Source: Herpetosiphon gulosus (GTDB lineage Bacteria > Chloroflexota > Chloroflexia > Chloroflexales > Herpetosiphonaceae). From it: a DNA stretch of 64,000 nucleotides. The translations under genes and the position numbers were made by a program. This document shows positions 32,186 through 41,299 of the stretch, one piece after another (the stretch's first letter is position 1; each line of letters starts with the position of its first letter). The notes beneath the pieces were generated by a model. The model ran no database searches. It saw only the letters and a list, made by a program, of their open reading frames with translations, and was not told the DNA's origin. The DNA is taken from contig NZ_BAABRU010000014.1 of the NCBI RefSeq assembly GCF_039545135.1, positions 62,001-126,000 of the forward strand, read 5' to 3'.

Positions 32186-32907
32186 CCCGCCGTATTGCCC
32201 TAATCATTTTAGCCCTTGCTCTGGCCAGTTGTGGTAGCTACGAATCCGATAGTAGCCGCCAAGTCAGCATTCGTCCAACCATCGTGCCATCAACCCCAGC
32301 CCCACCAGCAGCCCAAGATTCGTTGGGCATTGCTAGCGAATTTATTCCCTTGGCTAAGCCAGCCCAAATTCCGGCTGACGATCAACGCTCAATGGGCGAT
32401 CCTAACGCGCCAGTAACGATTGTTGAATATAGCGATTTCCAATGCCCTTTCTGCCAACGCCATCATGTGTCGGTTTTCCCCGAACTGAAGGCTAAATATA
32501 TTGATACTGGCATGGTGCGTTATGTGTTCCGCAACTATATCGCCGTGGAAAGCCATACTTCAGCGCCAGCCGCTGGAGTTGCTAGCTTCTGTGCCATGGA
32601 TCAAAACAAGTTCTGGGAGATGTATGACATCTTATTTGTTCGCGCCAGTGAATGGGGCGTTGATCCAAATTTAGCGCCAACCGTGATGCTCAAGTATGCT
32701 GAAGAATTGGACTTGGATACGGCAGCCTTTGCCAAATGCCAAGCCGACCCAGCCGTTTTAGCCCAGGTCAATGCTGAAACTGCTGAGGCTGTGGCAGCCC
32801 AAGCAACCGGCACACCAGCCTTCTTCATCGGCAACTACATCATTCCTGGGGCATACCCAATTGAAGGCTTCGATGCCGCAATTGCCTTGGCAAACCAAAA
32901 TCAATAA
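32182..32907 (+). CDS. DsbA-like thioredoxin-fold lipoprotein
   Basis: 241 residues. Lipobox LALALASCGS, a Pro/Ala-rich linker, then MGDPNAPVTIVEYSDFQCPFC with a CPFC active site at about residue 92, and a cis-Pro loop (ATGTPAFFIGNYI) near residue 213. This is the DsbA/disulfide reductase family that forms or shuffles disulfides outside the cytoplasm. It overlaps moxR by four bases and is followed after 27 bases by the DUF58 gene, an unusual partner for that operon; it may oxidise or reduce cysteines in exported VWA proteins. Confidence 0.85.
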   Translation: MTRRIALIILALALASCGSYESDSSRQVSIRPTIVPSTPAPPAAQDSLGIASEFIPLAKPAQIPADDQRSMGDPNAPVTIVEYSDFQCPFCQRHHVSVFPELKAKYIDTGMVRYVFRNYIAVESHTSAPAAGVASFCAMDQNKFWEMYDILFVRASEWGVDPNLAPTVMLKYAEELDLDTAAFAKCQADPAVLAQVNAETAEAVAAQATGTPAFFIGNYIIPGAYPIEGFDAAIALANQNQ

Positions 32908-32934
32908 TCGTTGGTTGAGTGTGGAGATGTTGCA

Positions 32935-33819
32935 ATGAGCGAACAAGCAGCGCTATTTGAACCACAATTCTTAAAACAATTGGATCGTTTGGCGCTGCTG
33001 ACGCGCCGCAATATTGCTGGCCAGATGCAAGGTGAACGCCGTTCGCCGCGCCGTGGCTCGTCAGTTGAATACGCCGACTTCAAGCCCTACACGCCAGGCG
33101 ATGATTTTCGCCAGATCGACTGGAATTTATATGCGCGTTTGGAGAAATTCTTTCTCAAGCTGTTTGTGGCTGAAGAAGAAATTACCCTCCACCTGCTGAT
33201 TGATACCAGCGCTTCGATGGATTGGGGCGAACCAAACAAGTTGCGCTATGCAGCTCAGGCAGCGGGCGCGTTAGGCTACATCGCCTTAGCCAGCCTTGAT
33301 CGAGCGCAAGTCACCAGTTTTGGGGGTGGCAACGAGCAACGGATTCCAGCAGGGCGCGGACGGGCTGGTGTACCGCCATTATTCAATTTGCTGAATCGAC
33401 TTAAGGGCAACGGCAATACGAGCCTGTTGCAAGCCAGCCGCCGCTATATTCAAACGGCGCGGGTGGCGGGGCCATTGTTGTTATGCAGCGATTTGCTCAC
33501 GCCCGATTGGGAAGAAGCCTTGCGCACGCTTGGCCGCCGCCCATTTGAAATTACGGTGCTGCATGTGCTCTCGCCTGATGAGCTGAACCCACCATTCGAG
33601 GGTGATTTGAAATTGCTCGATGTTGAGGGTGGCGAATCGCTTGATGTCAGCGCTGATCTCGATTTATTGCAGCGTTACGTTGAACGCTTGCAGGCATGGC
33701 GCGAAGAAGTTGAGCATTTTTGCACAACTCGCGGTATCAACTATATTTTTGTTGATACCAGCTTGCCTTTGGAATCATTGCTGGTTTCAGTGCTACGCGA
33801 ACGCCAAATTGTACGTTAG
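32935..33819 (+). CDS. DUF58 protein with von Willebrand A-like fold
   Basis: 294 residues from ATG 32935, with GGAG nine bases upstream. The hallmark DUF58 segment RRGSSVEYADFKPYTPGDDFR then IDWNLYARLEKFFLK is at residues 38-75, and a MIDAS-like motif DTSASM lies at about residue 93. No membrane helix. DUF58 proteins are encoded with MoxR across bacteria and are taken as its clients. The next gene begins after 14 bases but has a different base composition. Confidence 0.9.
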   Translation: MSEQAALFEPQFLKQLDRLALLTRRNIAGQMQGERRSPRRGSSVEYADFKPYTPGDDFRQIDWNLYARLEKFFLKLFVAEEEITLHLLIDTSASMDWGEPNKLRYAAQAAGALGYIALASLDRAQVTSFGGGNEQRIPAGRGRAGVPPLFNLLNRLKGNGNTSLLQASRRYIQTARVAGPLLLCSDLLTPDWEEALRTLGRRPFEITVLHVLSPDELNPPFEGDLKLLDVEGGESLDVSADLDLLQRYVERLQAWREEVEHFCTTRGINYIFVDTSLPLESLLVSVLRERQIVR

Positions 33820-33833
33820 AGTTAGAGGAGAAT

Positions 33834-34199
33834 ATGGAGAAACATAAATTTAAACATTTAAGGACGTTTGTATATTCATTAACAGCTATATTATGTATTA
33901 CAGGTCTCTATTTGGTAATTCAACAGAGCCGTTCATGGATCGGCGTTATCTTAATTATTGCTAGTTTACTTTCTTGTTATCGTGGTATTCGTTATATTGA
34001 CTATTTAGAACGTGATGAAGTCATAGACGATCCACGAATAACTCGCCATCGTCAAGAAGCATCTAAAGTCATTTATGTATCAATTGTTGATGATGCAGGC
34101 AATATGCTACCCGATGCTGAGGCCAAAGCCAAAATTCGCCAGGCTGAAGCCCAGGCTGGTCCACGCGATACGATTATTTCGGTAAAACATAAGGTTTGA
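33834..34199 (+). CDS. AT-rich hypothetical protein with two membrane helices
   Basis: 121 residues, GAGGAG upstream. Two helices close to the N-terminus (FVYSLTAILCITGLYLVIQ and WIGVILIIASLLSCYRGI) and a soluble C-terminal part with YVSIVDDAGNMLPDAEAKAK. The first 260 bases are rich in ATT, TTA and TAT codons, unlike both flanking operon genes, while the last 100 bases return to the local style. No family was recognised. It is followed one base later by the YcxB-like gene, so the two form a unit inserted between DUF58 and BatA-like genes. Confidence 0.55.
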   Translation: MEKHKFKHLRTFVYSLTAILCITGLYLVIQQSRSWIGVILIIASLLSCYRGIRYIDYLERDEVIDDPRITRHRQEASKVIYVSIVDDAGNMLPDAEAKAKIRQAEAQAGPRDTIISVKHKV

Positions 34200-34200
34200 T

Positions 34201-34761
34201 ATGCAACCAACTGAATTAAATTATCAACTTAATTTTAACGATTATCAGGAAGCTAATTTATCAATCTTTAAGCATATACCAAAATATCAAGAAGCACTTA
34301 ATTTAAATCGCTATTATGTGCTATTATTCTACGTTTTAGGTATAGGTATGTTGGCATTTTTCGTTGCTGCATTGTTTCAATTCGATCGACTATCAGTATG
34401 GCTGATTGTATTCGGCTTAATCTTAATTGGAATTTGGGTAATTTATACCAATCGCGACATGCGCGAATTCACCTTGGATTATTTCAAAAAAAATTATCAA
34501 CTTGAAAAACCCAATTTTGAATCGCCAGTCAGATTAACAGTCTATCCGACCTATGTCCAGCAAATAAACGAATTTTCGAGTGTCGAATTTAAATGGCTCT
34601 TTATTCAGGCTATTTTAGATGAGGCCGAACATATTATTCTGGTTACTCACAACAATCGAGTGGTTGTTATTCCCAAGCGAGCATTTAAATCGCCAGCCGA
34701 TCAGCAGATAGCGTTGCAACAATTCGCCCAATATCATGCTGACGCACAGCTAGCAGAGTGA
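34201..34761 (+). CDS. YcxB-like membrane protein
   Basis: 186 residues. Two adjacent membrane helices (YYVLLFYVLGIGMLAFFVAAL and WLIVFGLILIGIWVIYT), then a beta-rich cytosolic domain with PVRLTVYPTYVQQ, EFKWLFIQAILDEAEHIILVT and VVVIPKRAF, which is the YcxB-like C-terminal pattern (a PH-like fold ending in a PKRAF motif). Composition is AT-rich, like the preceding gene. Function of YcxB proteins is unknown. Confidence 0.65.
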   Translation: MQPTELNYQLNFNDYQEANLSIFKHIPKYQEALNLNRYYVLLFYVLGIGMLAFFVAALFQFDRLSVWLIVFGLILIGIWVIYTNRDMREFTLDYFKKNYQLEKPNFESPVRLTVYPTYVQQINEFSSVEFKWLFIQAILDEAEHIILVTHNNRVVVIPKRAFKSPADQQIALQQFAQYHADAQLAE

Positions 34762-34770
34762 GTAGATTGT

Positions 34771-36675
34771 ATGGGATTTATTGCACCATTAATGTTTATC
34801 GCCGGCGGCACGGTTCTGGCGGGAATTGTGACCATGTACATCTTGCGCCTCCGCCGCGAGGAACGCACGGTTTCGTCAACCTTTTTGTGGAATCAATTGG
34901 TTCGCGATGTTGAGGCCAACGCGCCGTGGCAACGCCTCCGCCATAATTGGTTGCTCTGGTTGCAATTGCTAATTGCCTTGCTCTTGGCGTTTGCACTGGC
35001 CCGACCGTTTAGCGAAACAGTTGGGGTTAGTGGGCAAAATCTCATTGTAATTATCGATCGTTCGGCTTCGATGGGTGCTACCGATGTTGCTGCCAATCGG
35101 CTTGAGGCCGCTAAAGCTGAGGCAATTCGCTTGGTTGATCAGTTGCCCGATGGCGCTCGCGCTACCATTATGGCCATCGGCGGCGAGCTTGATGTGCCTG
35201 CTGCTGCCACCACCGACCGCCGCGAGATTCGCGATGCAATCGAAGGCATCGAATTGCGTTTGGGTGGCGGCTCAGATATGTCGCAAGCCTTGAGTTTGGC
35301 GGGGGCATTGGCGGCTCGCGAAGAAGAATCGGAAGTGGCAATTTTGACCGATGGTCAAGTCACCGTGCCAATGAGCGCCACCTTGCCTGCTAAAATTCGT
35401 TATTTCCCAGTTGGCACGAGCAATAACAATCAAGCGATTGCAGCAATTGCCTTGAACGAACTAGCACCAGGTACTTTGACCTTCTTTGCTCGCGTCACCA
35501 ATGAAGGCCAAGAGCGGGTTACACGACGTTTGTTGGTAACCCTCAATGGCACGTTGTTCAATGCTTATGATCTCGAAATTTTGCCCGGCCAAGATCAAAC
35601 CGTCAATATCGATGTGCCAGCAACCGCCACCACGGTTGAGGCGCGGCTTGATGGTAGTGATAGCTTGCCCAGCGATGATGTGGCTTGGGCGATTCGACCA
35701 TCAAGCGATGCAATTCCGGTGCGTTTTATTACGCCAGGTAATCGCTTTTTAGCTACGGCCTTGGGCTTGATGCCACGAGTGCAAGTTTCCGCCTATCTGA
35801 CTGAAACCGCCACCTTCACCGATACGGCCTTGTTGACGGTACTTGATGCTAGCTTGCCAGAGCCATTACCTGCTGGTAATTTGCTGTTTATCGCGCCCTA
35901 TCGTTCAACCGAATATTTCTCGGTGACTGGCAGTTTGGATCGACCAGTGCCTCGCCCTGCGCCAACCGACGACCCGTTGTTGCGCAACGTTGAGCTGGGC
36001 GAAGTCAATATTTTGAAATCGGCGCGGATTGAAAATGCCCCTTGGGCGCATACGGTGATCGATAGCGCGGCAGGCCCGTTGCTGATTGCAGGCGAGGTTG
36101 ATGGGCGACGAATTGCGGTGCTTGGCTTCGACACCCACGATTCTGATTTGCCTTTGAATATCTCGTTTCCGTTGTTGATTGCCAATTTGGTGGGCTATTT
36201 AGCACCTGGCACTGGTGGCGATTCAGCAATTTTGCCGCCTGATCAAGAATTAGCTTTTGCAGTAACCAACGATATTAGCGGCGTGCGCTTGATTCAGCCC
36301 AATGGTGAAACCCACGAAGCCACGCCAAACAATGGCTTAATCAGTTTCGATGGCAGTTTAATGAACCAAGCTGGCATTTATAGCGTCGAATTGCTACGCG
36401 ATGGTGTGGTCAGTAAAACGCAGCGCTACGTCGTCAATGCCTATCGTGAAAGCGAAGCCAAAATCACCCCGGTTCAAGTGCTCGATGTCGCCCAAATTGG
36501 CGGTGGTCAAGTTGGCTCAAGCGAAACCACCCAAGCCAAAGCAGGCCGTGCCGAGTGGTGGCGTTGGTTGGCCTTGGCCGCACTCATTTTTGTGTTGATC
36601 GAATGGGTATTTGCCCAACGTAGCGCCTTCACACGGCTCAAACTGTGGTGGAATGCGCGGCGCAGCGCGGCCTAA
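34771..36675 (+). CDS. BatA-like VWA-domain membrane protein
   Basis: 634 residues. An N-terminal BatA region with two helices (LMFIAGGTVLAGIVTMYIL and WLLWLQLLIALLLAFALARPF) around RREERTVSSTFLW, a VWA domain at about 85-235 with the MIDAS motif DRSASM (about residue 96), a CARDB-like beta domain (LNELAPGTLTFFARVTNEG), a long beta-rich middle, and a C-terminal helix (WWRWLALAALIFVLIEWVF). Such proteins are thought to be the membrane partners of the MoxR/DUF58 complex. Last gene before a repeat gap. Confidence 0.85.
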   Translation: MGFIAPLMFIAGGTVLAGIVTMYILRLRREERTVSSTFLWNQLVRDVEANAPWQRLRHNWLLWLQLLIALLLAFALARPFSETVGVSGQNLIVIIDRSASMGATDVAANRLEAAKAEAIRLVDQLPDGARATIMAIGGELDVPAAATTDRREIRDAIEGIELRLGGGSDMSQALSLAGALAAREEESEVAILTDGQVTVPMSATLPAKIRYFPVGTSNNNQAIAAIALNELAPGTLTFFARVTNEGQERVTRRLLVTLNGTLFNAYDLEILPGQDQTVNIDVPATATTVEARLDGSDSLPSDDVAWAIRPSSDAIPVRFITPGNRFLATALGLMPRVQVSAYLTETATFTDTALLTVLDASLPEPLPAGNLLFIAPYRSTEYFSVTGSLDRPVPRPAPTDDPLLRNVELGEVNILKSARIENAPWAHTVIDSAAGPLLIAGEVDGRRIAVLGFDTHDSDLPLNISFPLLIANLVGYLAPGTGGDSAILPPDQELAFAVTNDISGVRLIQPNGETHEATPNNGLISFDGSLMNQAGIYSVELLRDGVVSKTQRYVVNAYRESEAKITPVQVLDVAQIGGGQVGSSETTQAKAGRAEWWRWLALAALIFVLIEWVFAQRSAFTRLKLWWNARRSAA

Positions 36676-36681
36676 AGAAAG

Positions 36682-36763
36682 CCCTCACCCCCAACCCCTC
36701 TCCCACTGCTGCGGGAGAGGGGAGTTTAGCGCAAGGGTTTCACACGAAAAATGGGGGTGAGGG
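36682..36763. repeat. nested palindrome with CCCTCACCCCCA arms
   Basis: Outer arms CCCTCACCCCCA (36682-36693) and TGGGGGTGAGGG (36752-36763) enclose an inner stem CCCCTCTCCC/GGGAGAGGGG (36695-36704 and 36713-36722). The core resembles the middle of the MITEs at 15549 and 17581, without their TGTAATGG ends. A broken copy is at 42940-42985. It sits right after the BatA-like stop codon. Confidence 0.75.
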
Positions 36764-36904
36764 AACCCAATCTGATGATTTAGCGTTCATGCTATTCAGT
36801 TGAAGTCTGAAACGAAACATTCAACAGTTCGGCGTTTGCTGGCGCAAGCTGTTCATGGAGAGGCTCCCGATGCCATTGGCATTTGGCCTTGCTAGGGTGA
36901 AGTT

Positions 36905-39757
36905 ATGCTATCGTTTGTCCGACCAGAATATCTCTGGTTTTTGCTGGCATTGCCGCTGGTCTGGCTGTTGGGCTGGCTTAATAACCGTGGTCGCACAGGC
37001 CAACGCCGTTGGTGGGCCTTGGGGTTGCGCACGTTTTTGCTGCTGTGTTTGATCGGCAGCCTCGCCGGAACCCAAGTTCGTCAGCCAGTCCAAAACCTTA
37101 CCACGGTGTTTTTGCTCGATAGCTCCGACTCAATCGCCCCAGGCCAACGCTCCAGCAACGAGCAATTTATTGCCCAAGCGCTCGAAACCATGCAAGAAGG
37201 CGATAAAGCTGCGGTCGTGGTGTTTGGTGAAAATGCCTTGGTTGAGCGGGTTCCCTCTGAAATTCAGCGTTTAGGCACAATTCAATCGGTGCCAATCGCT
37301 GCACGTACTGATATCAGCGAAGCAATTCAACTGGGTTTGGCGCTGTTTCCTGCCGATACCCAAAAACGTTTGGTGTTACTCTCCGATGGTGGCGAGAACA
37401 GTGGTCGCGCCTTGGAGATGATCCCGTTAGCGCAGCGCCGTAATGTGCCAATTGATATTGTGCCCACAGGCATCGGCCAAGGCAACCCCGAAGTGGCAAT
37501 TAGTGCCTTTCGCGCACCTTCAGCTGCCCGTTCTGGCCAAGAAATTCAGTTGATCGCCACAATTGAAAGCAATACTGCCCAATCAGCTCAATTGCGCTGG
37601 CGAGCCGATGAGCAAATTGTGCTGGAAGAAGCGATCAATCTGCCAGTTGGCACAAGCAGCTTTACCACCACGCTTGTTGTCAATGACCAAGGCTTTCATC
37701 GCTATAGCGCTCAAGTTGTGCCAAGCAGCGATACTCGTGCCCAAAATAACGTGGCGGCTTCGTTGGTGCAAATTGGCGGCCCTCCCAAAGTGCTGCTGGT
37801 CGAAGGCGAAGTCGGCGATGCAAGTGCGCTCAAGCCAGCGCTCGAAGCCGCCAACCTTGTGCCAGTGGTCGTTCCAGCAACTGGATTGCCTACCGATTTG
37901 GCGGCATTGAGCGATTATGAAGCAGTCTTGTTGCTGAATGTGCCTTCGCGCGATATCGATCAAGATACCCAAAAATTATTACGCTCGTATGTTGGCGACC
38001 TTGGGCGTGGCTTGGCAATGATCGGTGGTCGCCAAAGCTTTGGGGTGGGTGGCTACACGGCAACCCCAATCGAAGAAGCCTTGCCTGTCAACATGGACGT
38101 GCGCAATCGCCAACAACGCCCCGATATTGCCTTGGTCTTTATCATCGACAAGTCAGGCAGTATGGATGCTTGTCACTGTAATGGTGGCGATATGGCGGCG
38201 CGTGAGGGTGGCGGCACTCGCAAAATCGATATTGCCAAAGAGGCGGTGGCTCAAGCCGCTGCGGTGCTCGGCAAAGACGATAAATTGGGCGTGGTGACTT
38301 TCGATGATTCGGCACATTGGACGATTGAACTCAACAAAGTGCCCAGCCAAGATGATGTTGTCGCGGCTTTGGCTCCTGTGCCACCAAGCGGCCAAACCAA
38401 TGTAGTTAGTGGCATGAACGCCGCTTATGAGCAATTGCGCCAAAGCGATGCCAAAATCAAGCATGCAATTCTGCTGACCGATGGTTGGGGTCATGCCACC
38501 GATATCGGCTCAATCGCCGAAAATATGAACAAAGACGGAATTACGCTTTCGGTGGTGGCCGCAGGCAATGGCTCGGATAACGCTTTGCAACGTTATGCTG
38601 AGCTTGGCGGTGGACGCTATTATCCAGCCCGCGTCATGGAAGAAGTGCCGCAAATCTTCTTGCAAGAAACGATTCAGGCAGTTGGCACTTATATTGTTGA
38701 AGAACAATTTACTCCGGCCTATGCTGGCGATAGCCCTGTGCTGGCCGATTTACAAGAGGGCTTGCCAAGCCTGTTGGGCTATAACGGCACAGTCGAAAAA
38801 GATAACGCTCAAGTTATTTTGACTGCCAGCGATGGCTCACCTATTTTGGCCCAATGGCAATATGGGCTTGGTCGGAGCATCGCTTGGACGAGCGATCTCA
38901 AGGGTAAATGGGCCAGCAATTGGGTCACATGGGAAGAATTTCCGCGCTTTACGGCACAGTTGGTTGGCTGGCTCTTGCCACGGATCAGCAACGATAACGT
39001 CAGCGGTGAGGCCTCATTGATTGGCAGCGACGTGCAAATTGATATTGTTGCCAACGATGACCAGGGCAATCCGCAAACTGCGATGAACGTCAATGCTCGT
39101 TTGGTCGGGCCAACTGGCGAGGCGATTGATGCAACTCTGGCCGAAGTTGGGCCTGGTCAATATCGCGCACGGGTGGCTAGCCCAATTGCTGGTACCTATT
39201 TGATTCAGGTAATCGGCAATGATGCCAATGGCAAGCCAGCCTTTGCCCGAACCTTGGGCTTGATTGTGCCCTACTCACCAGAATATCGCCAAGGTCAATC
39301 CAACCCTGAATTGCTGAGCACTTTGGCCAAAGCCACTGCTGGTCGCAGCTTGAGCCAACCAATGCAGGCGTTTGATCATACGCTGGATGCGGTGCGTCGG
39401 GCTACGCCAATTGATTTAGGCTTGTTGTTTGCAGCGCTGGTGTTGCTGTTGCTTGATGTAGCAATTCGCCGCCTCAACTTGCGCCGCAAAGATTTTGCCG
39501 CTTTGCAAGCAGCGCGTAAAGAGCGCCAAACGATTGCTGCCGCACCAACTGCCACAATGAGCAGCTTGCAGGGAGCCAAGGGTCGTGCTCGCCAGCAAAT
39601 GTTCAGTGATAAGAGCGAGCGCGAAGTCAAGCCTAAAGAAAACCCAGCAACTACGCCATTACCAAGTACACCAAGTAATCCAACCAAAGCTGTTGATGAG
39701 GCCGAAGATCCACTCGAACGACTACGCGCTGCCAAAAACCGTGCCCGCAGGCAATAG
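36905..39757 (+). CDS. large membrane protein with two VWA domains and GATase-like domain
   Basis: 950 residues. Two N-terminal helices (YLWFLLALPLVWLLGW and LGLRTFLLLCLIGSLAG), VWA domain 1 (about 65-200; DSSDS motif), beta domains, a class I glutamine-amidotransferase-like segment (PPKVLLVEGE ... GRGLAMIGGRQSFGVGGY), VWA domain 2 (about 410-600; perfect MIDAS DKSGSM), a further beta domain, and one C-terminal helix (LGLLFAALVLLLLDVAI) with a basic tail (RAAKNRARRQ). It is the family of large Bat-like proteins with the fused GATase1-like domain. An insert CHCNGGDMAAREGGGTR follows the second MIDAS and could bind metal. Probably co-regulated with the operon upstream despite the 229-base gap. 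Confidence 0.85.
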   Translation: MLSFVRPEYLWFLLALPLVWLLGWLNNRGRTGQRRWWALGLRTFLLLCLIGSLAGTQVRQPVQNLTTVFLLDSSDSIAPGQRSSNEQFIAQALETMQEGDKAAVVVFGENALVERVPSEIQRLGTIQSVPIAARTDISEAIQLGLALFPADTQKRLVLLSDGGENSGRALEMIPLAQRRNVPIDIVPTGIGQGNPEVAISAFRAPSAARSGQEIQLIATIESNTAQSAQLRWRADEQIVLEEAINLPVGTSSFTTTLVVNDQGFHRYSAQVVPSSDTRAQNNVAASLVQIGGPPKVLLVEGEVGDASALKPALEAANLVPVVVPATGLPTDLAALSDYEAVLLLNVPSRDIDQDTQKLLRSYVGDLGRGLAMIGGRQSFGVGGYTATPIEEALPVNMDVRNRQQRPDIALVFIIDKSGSMDACHCNGGDMAAREGGGTRKIDIAKEAVAQAAAVLGKDDKLGVVTFDDSAHWTIELNKVPSQDDVVAALAPVPPSGQTNVVSGMNAAYEQLRQSDAKIKHAILLTDGWGHATDIGSIAENMNKDGITLSVVAAGNGSDNALQRYAELGGGRYYPARVMEEVPQIFLQETIQAVGTYIVEEQFTPAYAGDSPVLADLQEGLPSLLGYNGTVEKDNAQVILTASDGSPILAQWQYGLGRSIAWTSDLKGKWASNWVTWEEFPRFTAQLVGWLLPRISNDNVSGEASLIGSDVQIDIVANDDQGNPQTAMNVNARLVGPTGEAIDATLAEVGPGQYRARVASPIAGTYLIQVIGNDANGKPAFARTLGLIVPYSPEYRQGQSNPELLSTLAKATAGRSLSQPMQAFDHTLDAVRRATPIDLGLLFAALVLLLLDVAIRRLNLRRKDFAALQAARKERQTIAAAPTATMSSLQGAKGRARQQMFSDKSEREVKPKENPATTPLPSTPSNPTKAVDEAEDPLERLRAAKNRARRQ

Positions 39758-39989
39758 GCTTTTGATCCACGAAGGGCACGAAGAGACGAGGGGTCAGGGA
39801 TTAGGGGTCAGTTTGGAATTGCGAAGCGCACGAAGGACGTGGCTATAGGCTTTTGGCATTTGGCTAGCGGAATCATTACGATTTTACAAAACGTTCTGAT
39901 AGCCGCTAGCCATAGTTCCTCTGCGCCTCTGCGTTAAACGGACTTGAAGGCATCGTATGAACTGACCGCCTATCCCAAGCCCCTGACCC
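39758..39989. repeat. intergenic repeat mosaic
   Basis: Between convergent genes: GATCCACGAAGGGCACGAAG (39763-39782), GGGGTCAGGGATTAGGGGTCAG (39790-39811), GCACGAAGGACGTGGCTATA (39827-39846), the hairpin at 39861-39912, CCTCTGCGCCTCTGCGTTAAA (39917-39937) and TTCTATGTTCTTAA. Five families meet in 230 bases. No gene. Confidence 0.65.
39861..39912. repeat. GATAGCC-type hairpin repeat
   Basis: TGGCTAGCGG on the left (39861-39870) pairs with CCGCTAGCCA on the right (39903-39912). ACAAAACGTTCTGATAGCC precedes the right arm, the conserved 3-prime half of the family. Confidence 0.65.
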
Positions 39990-40457
39990 CTAGCCTCTAT
40001 GTTCTATGTTCTTAACTAAATAAACAGGTTGCTCCTCCTCAATCTCAAAGCCGCAGGCCTGATAAAAACTTGTGGCTTCGGGATTATCGGCTAGCACCCA
40101 AACTGCGCTTATGTCCCGTTCGCTCATCCATGCTTGCATGGTTTGCAACAGAGCTTGGCCGATGCCTTTACGTCGCCACTGATGATGTACGCCAATTTCA
40201 TACAGCAAGACCTCGCTACCCTCGCCTGAGCGCAACGGCACAACCACACAATACAAAAAGCCCGTAATCAATTCAGCCTCACGCGCGACCCAATATAGCA
40301 CCGCTGGATTAGCCAAAAATTGGCGTGCCGCTTGATCATCAAGCGCGGTCAGTGGCTCATCAGTTTCAGGCTCAAGCCCAAAAGCTGCATCATCGAGGGC
40401 CAATTGTTGAATAAGCGCTTCGTCGCCAACCCCAAGCCGGTCAATTGTGATTGCCAT
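39990..40457 (-). CDS. GNAT-family N-acetyltransferase
   Basis: 155 residues; AAAGGAG precedes the ATG. The acetyl-CoA site is clear: LYEIGVHHQWRRKGIGQALL (Q/RxxGxG), preceded by VVPLRSGEGSEV. The C-terminal LADNPEATSFYQACGFEIEEEQ is motif B. Closest in form to aminoglycoside 3-N-acetyltransferase-like or ribosomal GNATs, but the acceptor is unknown. It lies 39 bases downstream of the gene at 40497 on the same strand. Confidence 0.85.
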   Translation of the reverse strand: MAITIDRLGVGDEALIQQLALDDAAFGLEPETDEPLTALDDQAARQFLANPAVLYWVAREAELITGFLYCVVVPLRSGEGSEVLLYEIGVHHQWRRKGIGQALLQTMQAWMSERDISAVWVLADNPEATSFYQACGFEIEEEQPVYLVKNIEHRG

Positions 40458-40496
40458 AATTCAAACTCCTTTCGTGATTGTGAGGCAAGTCTAGGC

Positions 40497-41192
40497 TTAG
40501 CGTTCAGGATTTTTGAGAAAACGTAATGGCCCACTCATTCTGCCCCGCCCATAGACATCAGCAAAGTAATAGCCGTTACTATTTGGCTCCCAAGCATTGC
40601 TACAAATCTCAGGGTAATTATTGGAGTATGAAACAACTAAATCCCCCACTGGCGATTTGCCAATTGCTGAACGGAAAATTTGGCCTGAGTGAGCGACATA
40701 TTGTTGATCTGGTGACTTTACATATGGTTCGCGATAATCTGACATTAGGAGCGACTCCCACCTAGCCGTAGTTTGCTGATCATCAGGCAGTTCGGCTTTT
40801 GTCACCTCTCCTGTGGTTAAGTTAACGAGCCAGTATGGATCTACTAAAACAATATCTTGCGTCGAATCATTGATCCAACCCAATTCGTTACTATAGGCAT
40901 CGATTCCATAGCTATTAGCAGGATACTCAACTTCGTCGCCAGTCTTTAAATTATAGATTTTCTGTGTTCCCACCCCGTCGTTAAATGCCGTTGCTAAAAC
41001 AAAGTTACGAGCTGGCGAAATACTACAATCACCGATTGGTTCATCAACAATAATTGGCGCAACCCGCGCATTTTCAGGAGTATCTCGGTCAAATATACGA
41101 TTAATTGCAAAAGCCACAACGCCGATTGCCAAACTGCAACTGACTATAACTCCCAACAACGTCCACAAAATAACTTTAAGCCAATAAGGCAT
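40497..41192 (-). CDS. membrane-anchored hypothetical protein
   Basis: 231 residues; GAGAGGAAG precedes the ATG. One N-terminal helix (VILWTLLGVIVSCSLAIGVVAFAI) and a beta-rich external part with short repeated segments: ISPARNFVLATAFNDG, GWINDSTQDIVLVD, KSPDQQYVAHSG, AWEPNSNGYYFADV. These S/D-P/D-N/D turns suggest a small propeller-like fold as in TolB-type proteins. No family or function was recognised. Slightly more AT-rich than its neighbours. Confidence 0.5.
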   Translation of the reverse strand: MPYWLKVILWTLLGVIVSCSLAIGVVAFAINRIFDRDTPENARVAPIIVDEPIGDCSISPARNFVLATAFNDGVGTQKIYNLKTGDEVEYPANSYGIDAYSNELGWINDSTQDIVLVDPYWLVNLTTGEVTKAELPDDQQTTARWESLLMSDYREPYVKSPDQQYVAHSGQIFRSAIGKSPVGDLVVSYSNNYPEICSNAWEPNSNGYYFADVYGRGRMSGPLRFLKNPER

Positions 41193-41237
41193 GATCTACT
41201 TCCTCTCTGCTTGTTAAATAATGCAATTAATTGCTAC

Positions 41238-41268
41238 TTGACTCTGCCACTGTGATAGGGTGTAGCAT
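41238..41268 (+). promoter_or_regulatory. MerR-type promoter with 19-base spacer
   Basis: TTGACT (41238-41243) and TAGCAT (41263-41268) are 19 bases apart, the over-long spacing that MerR regulators correct by untwisting DNA. Between them lies an imperfect dyad, ACTCTGCCAC against GTGATAGGGT (41241-41250 and 41252-41261; 7 of 10 paired). The MerR gene starts 32 bases later, so self-regulation is likely. Confidence 0.6.
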
Positions 41269-41299
41269 CAACGACATCGGATTTACAAGGATGGTTGCT

